Of a DNA stretch of 64,000 nt, positions 56,886-64,000 are shown one piece after another. The notes below the pieces were generated by a model that saw only the letters and a program-made list of their open reading frames with translations, ran no database searches and was not told where the DNA came from. Both the position numbers and the translations under genes were made by a program. This DNA comes from Deltaproteobacteria bacterium (lineage in GTDB: Bacteria > Desulfobacterota_D > UBA1144 > Nemesobacterales > UBA2774), in contig JAJCZS010000008.1 in assembly GCA_029262275.1 (NCBI GenBank), forward strand, positions 1 through 64,000, read 5' to 3'. Numbering within the stretch: the stretch's first letter is position 1; each line of letters begins with the position of its first letter.

Positions 56886-57510
56886 CTAAAGCTCCTGTTG
56901 TTAAGGATAAGGGTGGTACACAGATTAAGCAAAGTAAAAATAATGCAAATTGAACCGGTAGTTGTAACGATTTGAACGTATTATTCCGCCTTTTTTAAGT
57001 GTTTTTGTTAAATAATCAAAAATAAAAGGCGGTTGGTGTAGTATAATATATTGTAAGTAAATTTAACTTTAGGAGTGTAAAATAGTGATAAAAAACTAAG
57101 AAACACAGTTTTGGCGGGGCTAAGGTTGCTAAATAAATCCTGCTGCAAATCAATATCCAAGAGTAATAAGTTCCGTTATCTTTTGAAGAGGCCTTAAAAC
57201 TGAATTTAGCTCTTGATGAATGTTTACGTCATCTAAATTCTTACAATAGGGCCACTACTAAAGGTAAGGCTCAAGGTGTGAACATTTCGATAAAGACTGG
57301 CCCGCGGTCTATAGACATATTAGAAGGAAAAGTTTAACTCAAAAATGGAAATCTTTCATCATAGTTGATATCACTTAATTTCTGATTATTTCACTTTGCA
57401 TACTAACACCACTATTTTATAGAGAATATAAATAATCTATAAGATTTGGTCGTTTTTGGCGTAATAATCCATAAAATAGTTTTAGTAAACTATATTATAG
57501 GAGGCCAAAA
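56886..57510. other. Degraded gene-free region between the IS remnant and the tyrosine recombinase
   Basis: About 625 bases. It contains the inverted repeat CCGCCTTTT (56986-56994) / AAAAGGCGG (57024-57032) and the decayed reading frame at 57170-57337. No intact gene was found. Confidence 0.5.
57170..57337 (+). pseudogene. Remnant of a short conserved-looking protein
   Basis: 55 codons open between stops: VPLSFEEALKLNLALDECLR, then HLNSYNRATTKGKAQGVNIS, ending DILEGKV-stop. There is no start codon in this frame after the upstream stop, so the 5' end is lost. The composition looks like a real helical protein. Function unknown. Confidence 0.4.
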
Positions 57511-58155
57511 ATGATTTCTTCACGTTATAGAATTGATAGAGAAAAGGTTTTAGACCTTGATCAAAGGTCAAAACTACTAAGAACATGTGAGAAAAAAGCC
57601 AAACTGGATTTATACTTTGGACGTGAAACGTGGGTAAAACGTTACATGTTGGTAGATTTAGCACTTTATACCGGTTTACGTGTTGCTGAGATAGCTGATT
57701 TAACGATAGGTGATATCAATTTAAAAGCTAGAGATCCATATTTAATTGTAAGAAGTGGAAAGAGAGGCAAAAAAAGAGATGTTTATTTTGACAAAGAACT
57801 CTCAAAACATCTAAAATCATTTATAGATTGGAAAAAGAAAGCCATGAAAGAAGAAGTTAACACTGACAGTCCATTATTTGTTGGTAGATACGGTAAACAC
57901 AGTGCTGTTATAACTCTTATGAAATCATTTAAGAGAGCAGTTCAAGAATCTGATTTGCCTTCACACTTCTCAATACATAGTGCTCGTCATACATATGCTA
58001 CCTTTTTATTACATACAACTAACAATCTTAGGTATGTACAGAAACAGCTTGGACATAGTTCAATAAGTATGACTTCACTATATGCTGATGTCCTACCATC
58101 AGAAAATGGCAGCTTAGCCAATAAGATATTAGAACAATGTAGACAGATAGACTAG
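57511..58155 (+). CDS. Short tyrosine recombinase (catalytic domain only)
   Basis: 214 residues. All catalytic residues are seen: Arg57 in TGLRVAEI, a lysine near 84-88, His156 and Arg159 in HSARHTYATF, His182 in LGHSS, and Tyr191 in SLYADV. The usual N-terminal core-binding (SAM-like) domain is nearly absent, leaving about 40 residues before the catalytic fold. It may serve to resolve element multimers or to integrate cassettes. AGGAGG 6 bases before the ATG. No attachment repeats were found directly around it. Confidence 0.92.
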   Translation: MISSRYRIDREKVLDLDQRSKLLRTCEKKAKLDLYFGRETWVKRYMLVDLALYTGLRVAEIADLTIGDINLKARDPYLIVRSGKRGKKRDVYFDKELSKHLKSFIDWKKKAMKEEVNTDSPLFVGRYGKHSAVITLMKSFKRAVQESDLPSHFSIHSARHTYATFLLHTTNNLRYVQKQLGHSSISMTSLYADVLPSENGSLANKILEQCRQID

Positions 58156-58327
58156 AACACTATTAGCTTAAGTGATGATAATAAAAAAATATATTTTTGT
58201 ATATAGTTATTAGAGACCTTGCAGAATTCGACAGATAAAAGAAATATCTGATTTGAAAACACTTTTTATAAGTAAAAGGAAATTTTGTGTTATATTCTAC
58301 AATAAGCAACACCTGCCGGAGCCTTAA
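58156..58327. other. Intergenic stretch after the tyrosine recombinase
   Basis: 172 bases between the recombinase and the 36-residue gene, AT-rich, with no clear hairpin or gene. Confidence 0.35.
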
Positions 58328-58438
58328 CTAGCACTTAGGTAGTTTTTTTGGCTTAGAACGTTTATAACCTTTAACTCTTACGCTCTTTGGGCCAGGTTTA
58401 CCTTTAGTCCTAGTATGTCTACATTTGACCTTTGGCAT
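58328..58438 (-). CDS. 36-residue strongly basic protein
   Basis: ATG at 58438, TAG at 58328-58330, with GGAG 9 bases ahead of the ATG. The product starts MPKVKCRHTRTKGKPGPKSV and ends KLPKC; about 40% of residues are Lys or Arg, with one Cys near each end. It resembles neither a ribosomal protein nor a known toxin that I can name. Convergent with the tyrosine recombinase gene and in line with the large HTH-nuclease gene transcribed toward it. Probably a nucleic-acid-binding peptide, if expressed. Confidence 0.5.
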   Translation of the reverse strand: MPKVKCRHTRTKGKPGPKSVRVKGYKRSKPKKLPKC

Positions 58439-58631
58439 AAAGATCATCTCCTTCGGCATTGAGAAATAACTGCCGTGCCCCAATACAGCAGGTTTCTCTC
58501 AAAGGAGCTATAAAAATCCGACAGGTGTCGCAATCTTAAAATTTCTGATTTTAAAGACGTTAACAATTATCCACAACTCAAACTTCCTGATAATTTTTCT
58601 TAAATAAGAGTTCTCAAATAACAAGTTTTAA
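58439..58631. other. Gap between the large HTH-nuclease gene and the 36-residue gene
   Basis: 193 bases. It contains one TTATCCACA (58567-58575), a perfect DnaA-box sequence, but a single one is expected by chance in a window this size. No terminator hairpin was certain. Confidence 0.35.
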
Positions 58632-61600
58632 CTAATATCTGCCATATATGCCAAGTCTACGGTGCACTTTTTCATCCATCTCCCAATACTGTGCATCATG
58701 CATATATGAAGAAACGATTTTATCTAATATTGTGGATACATATGGAAAATCGAAAGCAAGTTTCCTTGACCAATTTCTATATTTCTCTGCAAGTTCAATC
58801 TCTTGCTTTCCACCCTCTCCCCTCCAAGCAGTCCCTCTTGAATTATAAACTCCTATGGCTAAACCTATAGCTATCTCATTAGATGAAATCTCTTCTAAAA
58901 CACTTCGTACAGATTCACATGGCCAAATATCGTCTTTTCCTATTGGGCTTTTAGCAAGTAGTTGACCGATCATTTGATCCCCAATGTCCTCTCGCGCATA
59001 ATTAATACATAATTCCCGAACTTTAAGTATCCAATCTCTCAGTTTCTTTTGATCAATTTTATTATCTCCTTGATCACCAGGTATTCGCTTTATTTTATCA
59101 AGGAAGTAATAACTTGCTGAAGCTAATGCGCTCTTATCGGTTACGTTATGTGGTATTAATTCTTGAGGATCTACTTGATCATCAGAACGCTTAAATGCTA
59201 AAGCAATCGCTTGGACAAATAGAAATGGTAACTTTTCTACTTCTTTTTCTAGATTTGGTATCCCATATTCGCTGTTATGCAAACTATTTATATGCATAAA
59301 CTCCAGTGTAGCAAGTTGATCCCTTGATACATCTGCTCTTGAATTAAGAATTTCAAACACATTTGATATGTCATATAAAGATATCTGAAAACGTTTATCA
59401 GCCTCACTGCTATTAACGCCAAGATTTTGCAAGAGTTCTATTAGAAGATCTGACTCTATTTTATCAATATGACTATTTGTAGTCATTAACGCTGCCCTAG
59501 GTCGACTACAATTGATAAAATTTTTAATAAATATCTCTAATTCTGACTCATTATGATTTTCAAATCTTGGAGCAACATCGGACCAATATATTTTCTGTAT
59601 CTCACTAGAACGATTTTTTACTATGCTCCATGTTTCCATACGAAATGGTGCGCATTTTAGTAATCGTATAATGTGATCAGAATTATCAGTTTTATCTCTA
59701 TCAAAAACGTCTAGCAATTCTTTAATTAAATGTTTTCTATCCCGAGAGCTAAGTTGATATATGAACCCAGAAATACAACTATCAATTTTATATTCAAGAT
59801 TTTTATCTTTACTAATAATCATCAGATACACTAAATCTGCCCTTGACTTATTTGGTATTGCACCTTGAGCAAGATGTTTACCTATAATTCTTGGAGCTTC
59901 AGAATTACTTAGTAACTCTAATACTCCTTCGATATTTTTTTTTGACCAAATTTTATTTAAAGCCTCTACACGTTTTTTACTTGTTTGTTCCTGGCGCTGT
60001 GTAAAGTCACTTTCCAATTCTTCAATTTTGTTAAAGGATTCATCTATCCATTCTTTCTCAAATAACCAAATATTCTCTATAACAGGGTCTAAAGGAGTTA
60101 ACATGTTGAATGCTTCTCTAGCTAACTTTCTAGTCTCATTATCAAAATATTTATACCCATACCATGTAAAAGCATTTTTTCTTATTGACTCACGCAACTC
60201 TGCTCTTTTGTGATCATTTGTTTCGTTTAAATTCCAAATTTTGATAAGTTCCCATACCCGATTTCTGTCAGAGTCAGGCATTGAAGGAATTCTATGAACG
60301 AGATCAGATAACTTCATTTCATCATAAATATCCCATTCTAGAACGATGTCTAAAACTTTTCTTCTATATTCGTATATTTCCTCGTTGTCCGGTCTAGTAA
60401 CAACTCCGCTTGCATCATTTAACCATTGCGGACGTTGATTTGAATAGGAAACGTTTGTATCTGTATAAATTTGATCCATGCAAATTTGCCAGCCTATGGA
60501 AGGATAGAGCTTAATAATATTTTCTAAAACTTTAATACGCTGATTAAGGTTTGCCGCCGTTTGTGGGCGCCATGAACGAAATATTTCAAGTAGACTATTA
60601 ATAGGTTTATTAACATAGTTATCATTAATTGTATTCTCTGATAGTTTACAGAGAATAGATGCGACTCTGTTTAATCTTTCCGGCTTCCATGCCAGCGTTT
60701 CAAGTGCCCAAAGCAATCCAGCTCTATAACACTCGGACCCAAATATTGAACTATCAACAGGTTCTAACAAAAACAATAATTCAGGTTGTTCACTTTTCAA
60801 ATCTTCCTCTATTATTTCTAAAAAGACATCGGGAGAAGCTTCGGCATAACGTGGTAAATCGTGTTGATGAGATAGCCAAGTTTTTGCTCTAAATGGTTTT
60901 AACAATCCACTGATTAAGGCATTAACCTTTAACTTTATATTTATTCCTAACCTATTTTGAAATAAATCATTACCAAATATTGAAAGTAATACTATGGTCT
61001 CACAAAGATTTTCCCTTAACGCTGATGATTGATTTCTGGTTTTATTATAAAGTGCTGCTGCCCAGCGTTTGTCATTTGGTAAATCGAGGGCAGGATCTTC
61101 TTCACTTAGAACACATGTGGCTACAATAAAGAAGTTATCTAAATTATTGGCAGTTACTAAATCTTTTATTAAAAATAAGCTGTCTAACTTTGATGTTACT
61201 CCTCTATACTTACCAATGCTCCACAATGGTGATTCTTCCATTTTATGTATTTTGGCAAATACTTCTTCTACTCGTTGGTATTTCTTATATTCATAGAAAA
61301 ATAGTACAACATCTTGATCATCAGGATTTGTTGCATCCCAAGCTCCAACTAAAACTAAAGGAATCATTTTTTTTACTAAATCTAAATCTTGAGCCCATAC
61401 CGGTTGTCTAATCTCTGGTATCTGAGATAGCAAACGTCTTAGAACTGTAGGAGACTTACCAGATTTTCTTGAGAATGTATCAACTTCTAATTCATCAATC
61501 CCCATTGAAAGTAGAGATTGTTTAAAGTTTTCATCTCCAAGTATATCAAGTGATATATCAGGATCATTTATTAACGAACCTTTACTACGAACTATAATTA

Positions 61601-62735
61601 TATGTTTCTCTTTTTGTAGTCCCTCTAAAGCTTTTTCCGCATCCCCTGTTCCAATAATAGCAATATAATCAGTGTGAGCTCTACTTAATTTATTGAGAGC
61701 GTCTGCTGACAAAATTACAGCTACGTTATCATAGTAACTTGAGTTAGAATTACTAATGTGTTCAAATAAACACACTAAAAATGCAATAGCTTCATCTTTA
61801 GAATCTGCAGCAACAATATAAGGTTTATCAGGATTTGAATTGAGCCAATCTAAAAACTTACTTTTATATGCTTCAGATGAAGTTAAAAACAATTCTTTAC
61901 CTAACTCGGGTTTAGTACAAGAAGCCCACCTATGCCAATATTGGTCAAGCGATAGAATTTTATCATCATATAGTCCTAGTAATTCGGCAAACCAAATTTG
62001 AGTTTGGAAAGATTGCTCTATCCACTGTTCAAGGTCGTTCGAATCATAAACTCTTACATCTTTGAACTCTGATAGATTCTTTTTTTTAATTTCCCACTCT
62101 TTCTTCTTACTCCAAGTCCTAGGTGTTACAAATACAAATGTTGTTTTCTGTCTTTCACTATTGGAAATAGATTTAATTCGTGATTCATAATCTTTGTCAG
62201 CTTTTGATTTAGGATTCTTATCACAGCCAAATTCCCATCCAGATTTCCCATTAGGAATCCAAGGTGTAGTCGTTTGTGTTTCAACAACTCCATCCCATCC
62301 AGGCTTTTGTGAATTATCATAAGCCGGAAAATCAACTTTACTCAGTTCTATTCCAGTTGTATTGACTAATCTTCTTATAAGTGCGGCAAGAAGTGACCTG
62401 GCTTCAATTGATTCCGACCATAATTCGATTTGACTTGCAGTTATTTTCCTGAAATTAGGACTATAAGTTTGTACTGTTAAGTTTGGCTTATCTTTTTTTA
62501 TTTTAAAGTCATCAAATTTTGTTTGCATATCCAGCAATTCTAGGCTATTCAATTCGAAAGCTTTTTCAAAACGAGCTGCCATTCTAGGTGAGAGTGTTGA
62601 TTTTTCATTAAGAAGATTTGATAATGCGGGCCTGCCAACATTTAAGATTTTTGCAGTGTCTGTAATGGTTAGATTTTTTGATTCTATGAATTTTTTTAGA
62701 AACTTTCCAGGATGTTCGGGTTTGATATTATGCAT
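58632..62735 (-). CDS. 1367-residue HTH / nuclease-like / helical-repeat protein, candidate defence effector
   Basis: Residues 8-62 (HPGKFLKKFIESKNLTITDT, then VGRPALSNLLNEKSTLSPRM) match the HigA-type antitoxin HTH. Residues 105-250 look like a PD-(D/E)XK-type fold: KPGWDGVV (Asp148), SGWEFGCDK (Glu168, Lys173) then KSKADKDYE, TTFVFVTPRTW and VRVYDSNDLEQWIEQS. At 307-320, YIVAADSKDEAIAFL stands where STAND ATPases have a P-loop, but lacks the GxxxxGK[ST] glycines and lysine. The remaining ~900 residues are helical and repeat-like. I believe the 100-320 block recurs in large uncharacterised bacterial proteins, without an agreed function. Position in a defence-bearing island suggests anti-phage activity. 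Confidence 0.8.
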   Translation of the reverse strand: MHNIKPEHPGKFLKKFIESKNLTITDTAKILNVGRPALSNLLNEKSTLSPRMAARFEKAFELNSLELLDMQTKFDDFKIKKDKPNLTVQTYSPNFRKITASQIELWSESIEARSLLAALIRRLVNTTGIELSKVDFPAYDNSQKPGWDGVVETQTTTPWIPNGKSGWEFGCDKNPKSKADKDYESRIKSISNSERQKTTFVFVTPRTWSKKKEWEIKKKNLSEFKDVRVYDSNDLEQWIEQSFQTQIWFAELLGLYDDKILSLDQYWHRWASCTKPELGKELFLTSSEAYKSKFLDWLNSNPDKPYIVAADSKDEAIAFLVCLFEHISNSNSSYYDNVAVILSADALNKLSRAHTDYIAIIGTGDAEKALEGLQKEKHIIIVRSKGSLINDPDISLDILGDENFKQSLLSMGIDELEVDTFSRKSGKSPTVLRRLLSQIPEIRQPVWAQDLDLVKKMIPLVLVGAWDATNPDDQDVVLFFYEYKKYQRVEEVFAKIHKMEESPLWSIGKYRGVTSKLDSLFLIKDLVTANNLDNFFIVATCVLSEEDPALDLPNDKRWAAALYNKTRNQSSALRENLCETIVLLSIFGNDLFQNRLGINIKLKVNALISGLLKPFRAKTWLSHQHDLPRYAEASPDVFLEIIEEDLKSEQPELLFLLEPVDSSIFGSECYRAGLLWALETLAWKPERLNRVASILCKLSENTINDNYVNKPINSLLEIFRSWRPQTAANLNQRIKVLENIIKLYPSIGWQICMDQIYTDTNVSYSNQRPQWLNDASGVVTRPDNEEIYEYRRKVLDIVLEWDIYDEMKLSDLVHRIPSMPDSDRNRVWELIKIWNLNETNDHKRAELRESIRKNAFTWYGYKYFDNETRKLAREAFNMLTPLDPVIENIWLFEKEWIDESFNKIEELESDFTQRQEQTSKKRVEALNKIWSKKNIEGVLELLSNSEAPRIIGKHLAQGAIPNKSRADLVYLMIISKDKNLEYKIDSCISGFIYQLSSRDRKHLIKELLDVFDRDKTDNSDHIIRLLKCAPFRMETWSIVKNRSSEIQKIYWSDVAPRFENHNESELEIFIKNFINCSRPRAALMTTNSHIDKIESDLLIELLQNLGVNSSEADKRFQISLYDISNVFEILNSRADVSRDQLATLEFMHINSLHNSEYGIPNLEKEVEKLPFLFVQAIALAFKRSDDQVDPQELIPHNVTDKSALASASYYFLDKIKRIPGDQGDNKIDQKKLRDWILKVRELCINYAREDIGDQMIGQLLAKSPIGKDDIWPCESVRSVLEEISSNEIAIGLAIGVYNSRGTAWRGEGGKQEIELAEKYRNWSRKLAFDFPYVSTILDKIVSSYMHDAQYWEMDEKVHRRLGIYGRY

Positions 62736-63036
62736 TTTCTAATCTCACTTTAACATTTACTAAAATTATATCATACTGTGTAGCGTTACGCAATACACTT
62801 TTTGAGCACAATATTACGTCATAGTTAAAATGGCAAATTTACAAAAAATAATAGCTGATATAACTGCCTAACATCATTTAACATTCTAAACTATTTTAAA
62901 ATTCTAAAAAAAAGTTGGGCCGATAACCGTTACTGCCTGAGTATAATAAGATAACTAGCGTGTATATCGGCACTGCGATTACGGTTGATTTTACAATATA
63001 CTTCAAATCGATTTTATGCTATAAGGAGGATTTAAG
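62736..63036. promoter_or_regulatory. Divergent promoter region between the large HTH-nuclease and serine recombinase genes
   Basis: 301 bases with GCCGATA (62919-62925) and TATCGGC (62965-62971) as inverted arms, and AACCGT (62925-62930) with ACGGTT (62981-62986) as a second, nested-offset pair. A TATAAT lies at 62942-62947. AAGGAGG is 5 bases before the TTG of the recombinase. The inverted arms could be operators or recombinase-binding DNA. Confidence 0.4.
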
Positions 63037-64000
63037 TTGGGTAAAGAACAAAAAAAAGCAGTTGGCTACATTAGAGTATCAACCTCTATTCAAGCTAAAG
63101 AAGGTGAAAGTCTCTCAACACAAAAACAACAAATAGCTGATTATGCTAAAAGTAAAGGTTGGCAACTAGACTGTATATACGCTGATGAGGGAATTTCAGG
63201 TACCAAGATTGAGTATAGAACTGATTTTCAGAGAATGGTTCAGGATGCTAAGCAAGGAAAGTTTGAAGTTGTTATCTTCACAAAGCTATCAAGATTTGCA
63301 CGCAATGCTAGAGAATATATGAACTTGTCTTATGAACTGGAAGAGCATGGAATCTCTTTAGTAAGCATAAAAGAAAACATAGATCCAACTTCAAGTACTG
63401 GAAAAATGATAGCAGGGATTTTAGCCTTATTTGCAGAATGGGAACATGAAACTATAAAGGAACAAATGTATGAGAATAAGATGTCTAGGTGGAGGGAGCA
63501 ACGCGCATTTATTGGTATGCCACCTTACGCTTACTACTGGAACAAAGTAAAAAAACAGCTTGAAATTAATAAAGAGGAAGCCAAAGTTTATAAATTGCTT
63601 GTTGACATGTATCTGAATCAAAAAATGTCTTTTGAAGACATAAGTCTAAAGCTCAAAGAACAAGGTATAAAAGGTAAACGTGCATATTGGAGCAGTGCAA
63701 CAATCAGTTATACATTAAAGAATCCAGCATATTACGGCAATTATGTTGTTAATCAGTTCGAATACGAAGAGGGAGTGAGGGGCGTTGGTTCAAAAAGAAC
63801 AAAAAAAAGAAAATCTAGTTCTGAACATATTCCTTTTAAGATTCCACCTTTAATTTCAAAAACGCAATGGGATCTAATACAAAAACAGGCAGAATTTAAT
63901 AAGCGTAAATCTAAACGTTCTGATAAAACAGAAGACTTAATCTTGCGTGATGTTCTTATTTGTGGACGATGTGGAAGTCGAGTAAAGCCAAGAGTAGGAA
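63037..64000 (+). CDS. Large serine recombinase, 3' end cut by window edge
   Basis: Open from TTG at 63037 (AAGGAGG 6 bases ahead) to the window end, 321 residues seen. The resolvase domain starts VGYIRVST with the catalytic Ser15, then SLSTQKQQIADYAKSKGW, YADEGISGT, and KLSRFARN with the conserved arginines; the long helix is ALFAEWEHETIKEQMYENK. A recombinase domain (GMPPYAYYW to NPAYYGNYV) and the beginning of the zinc-ribbon (CGRCGS) follow. This is the phage integrase type that inserts DNA at specific sites without a tRNA. It is the likely enzyme that inserted the island into bcp. Confidence 0.96.
   Translation, partial: MGKEQKKAVGYIRVSTSIQAKEGESLSTQKQQIADYAKSKGWQLDCIYADEGISGTKIEYRTDFQRMVQDAKQGKFEVVIFTKLSRFARNAREYMNLSYELEEHGISLVSIKENIDPTSSTGKMIAGILALFAEWEHETIKEQMYENKMSRWREQRAFIGMPPYAYYWNKVKKQLEINKEEAKVYKLLVDMYLNQKMSFEDISLKLKEQGIKGKRAYWSSATISYTLKNPAYYGNYVVNQFEYEEGVRGVGSKRTKKRKSSSEHIPFKIPPLISKTQWDLIQKQAEFNKRKSKRSDKTEDLILRDVLICGRCGSRVKPRVG

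Larger units (their letters stand above)
48440..64000. mobile_element. AT-rich genomic island or integrated plasmid, right end beyond the window
   Basis: It starts at the truncated bcp 3' end. It carries a replication-initiator-like gene with iteron-like repeats, a tyrosine recombinase, a large serine recombinase, a restriction-modification system, a homing endonuclease, an IS remnant and unknown genes. Base composition is visibly lower in G+C than in the backbone. Edges are inferred: the left from the gene truncation; the right lies outside, probably close to the serine recombinase gene. Confidence 0.75.

Noticed and set aside
58567-58575. DnaA box TTATCCACA as part of an origin
   Set aside because: A single copy is expected by chance about every 130 kb per strand, and no cluster or initiator gene lies beside it.
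58632-62735. Functional STAND ATPase in the large protein
   Set aside because: No GxxxxGK[ST] Walker A motif was found; the matching position reads AADSKDEA.
48440-64000. Complete prophage
   Set aside because: No capsid, terminase, portal or tail genes are present in the visible part.

Overview
This window is a stretch of bacterial chromosome from a diderm, fairly AT-rich organism, with a mobile island at its right end. The diderm reading rests on the tripartite RND efflux genes and the OxyR/KatG, IHF/HU, CoaBC, QueA and TilS gene set. The gene mix recalls deltaproteobacterial-grade or related marine lineages, but nothing here fixes the phylum. No rRNA, tRNA or CRISPR array was found.

Backbone, 1 to about 48440. 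The left edge cuts a PLP-aminotransferase-like gene whose usual catalytic lysine is a histidine; it is paired with a PF12147-type methyltransferase. Next comes msrB-gdhA, with a decayed second msrB-gdhA copy beyond an amino-acid permease. Then follow a DHA2 drug exporter, an SDR and an NmrA-like oxidoreductase under a MarR regulator with two matching palindromic operators, coaBC, an HU protein, and an RND pump. A PAP2-like membrane phosphatase and an unknown helical protein each carry TTAACA repeats at 11-bp spacing (Pho-box-like) upstream, and a TIGR00661-type glycosyltransferase lies next to them. Housekeeping operons follow: argG-queA-rlmD, SAM hydrolase-rluD-pgeF and gap-pgk-fba, then argC and a cysteine desulfurase. 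oxyR and katG are divergent, with a well-formed OxyR site between them. pheT-ihfA-DUF502-tilS, a ROK glucokinase, a DUF5752-treT trehalose pair and a bcp-type peroxiredoxin complete the backbone.

Island, about 48440 to beyond 64000. The peroxiredoxin gene stops about 35 codons early, and composition then becomes visibly more AT-rich. The island carries a DUF3102 protein, a two-winged-helix putative replication initiator followed by four ~22-bp iteron-like repeats, a secreted protein of three 32-residue four-cysteine repeats, a LAGLIDADG homing endonuclease, and a restriction-modification system. That system has two DNA methyltransferases and a nuclease made of two tandem PD-(D/E)XK-like halves. 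Also present are an IS3 transposase remnant, a short tyrosine recombinase, a 36-residue basic protein missed by length cut-offs, a 1367-residue protein joining a HigA-like HTH to a nuclease-like domain and a long helical tail, and a large serine recombinase cut by the right edge. The simplest reading is an integrative plasmid or genomic island, inserted into bcp by the serine recombinase and carrying defence cargo.

The most novel-looking items are the 1367-residue HTH-nuclease protein, the duplicated single-chain nuclease with its two methyltransferases, the decayed gdhA/msrB duplicate, the Pho-box-like arrays, and the two enzymes lacking a hallmark catalytic lysine.
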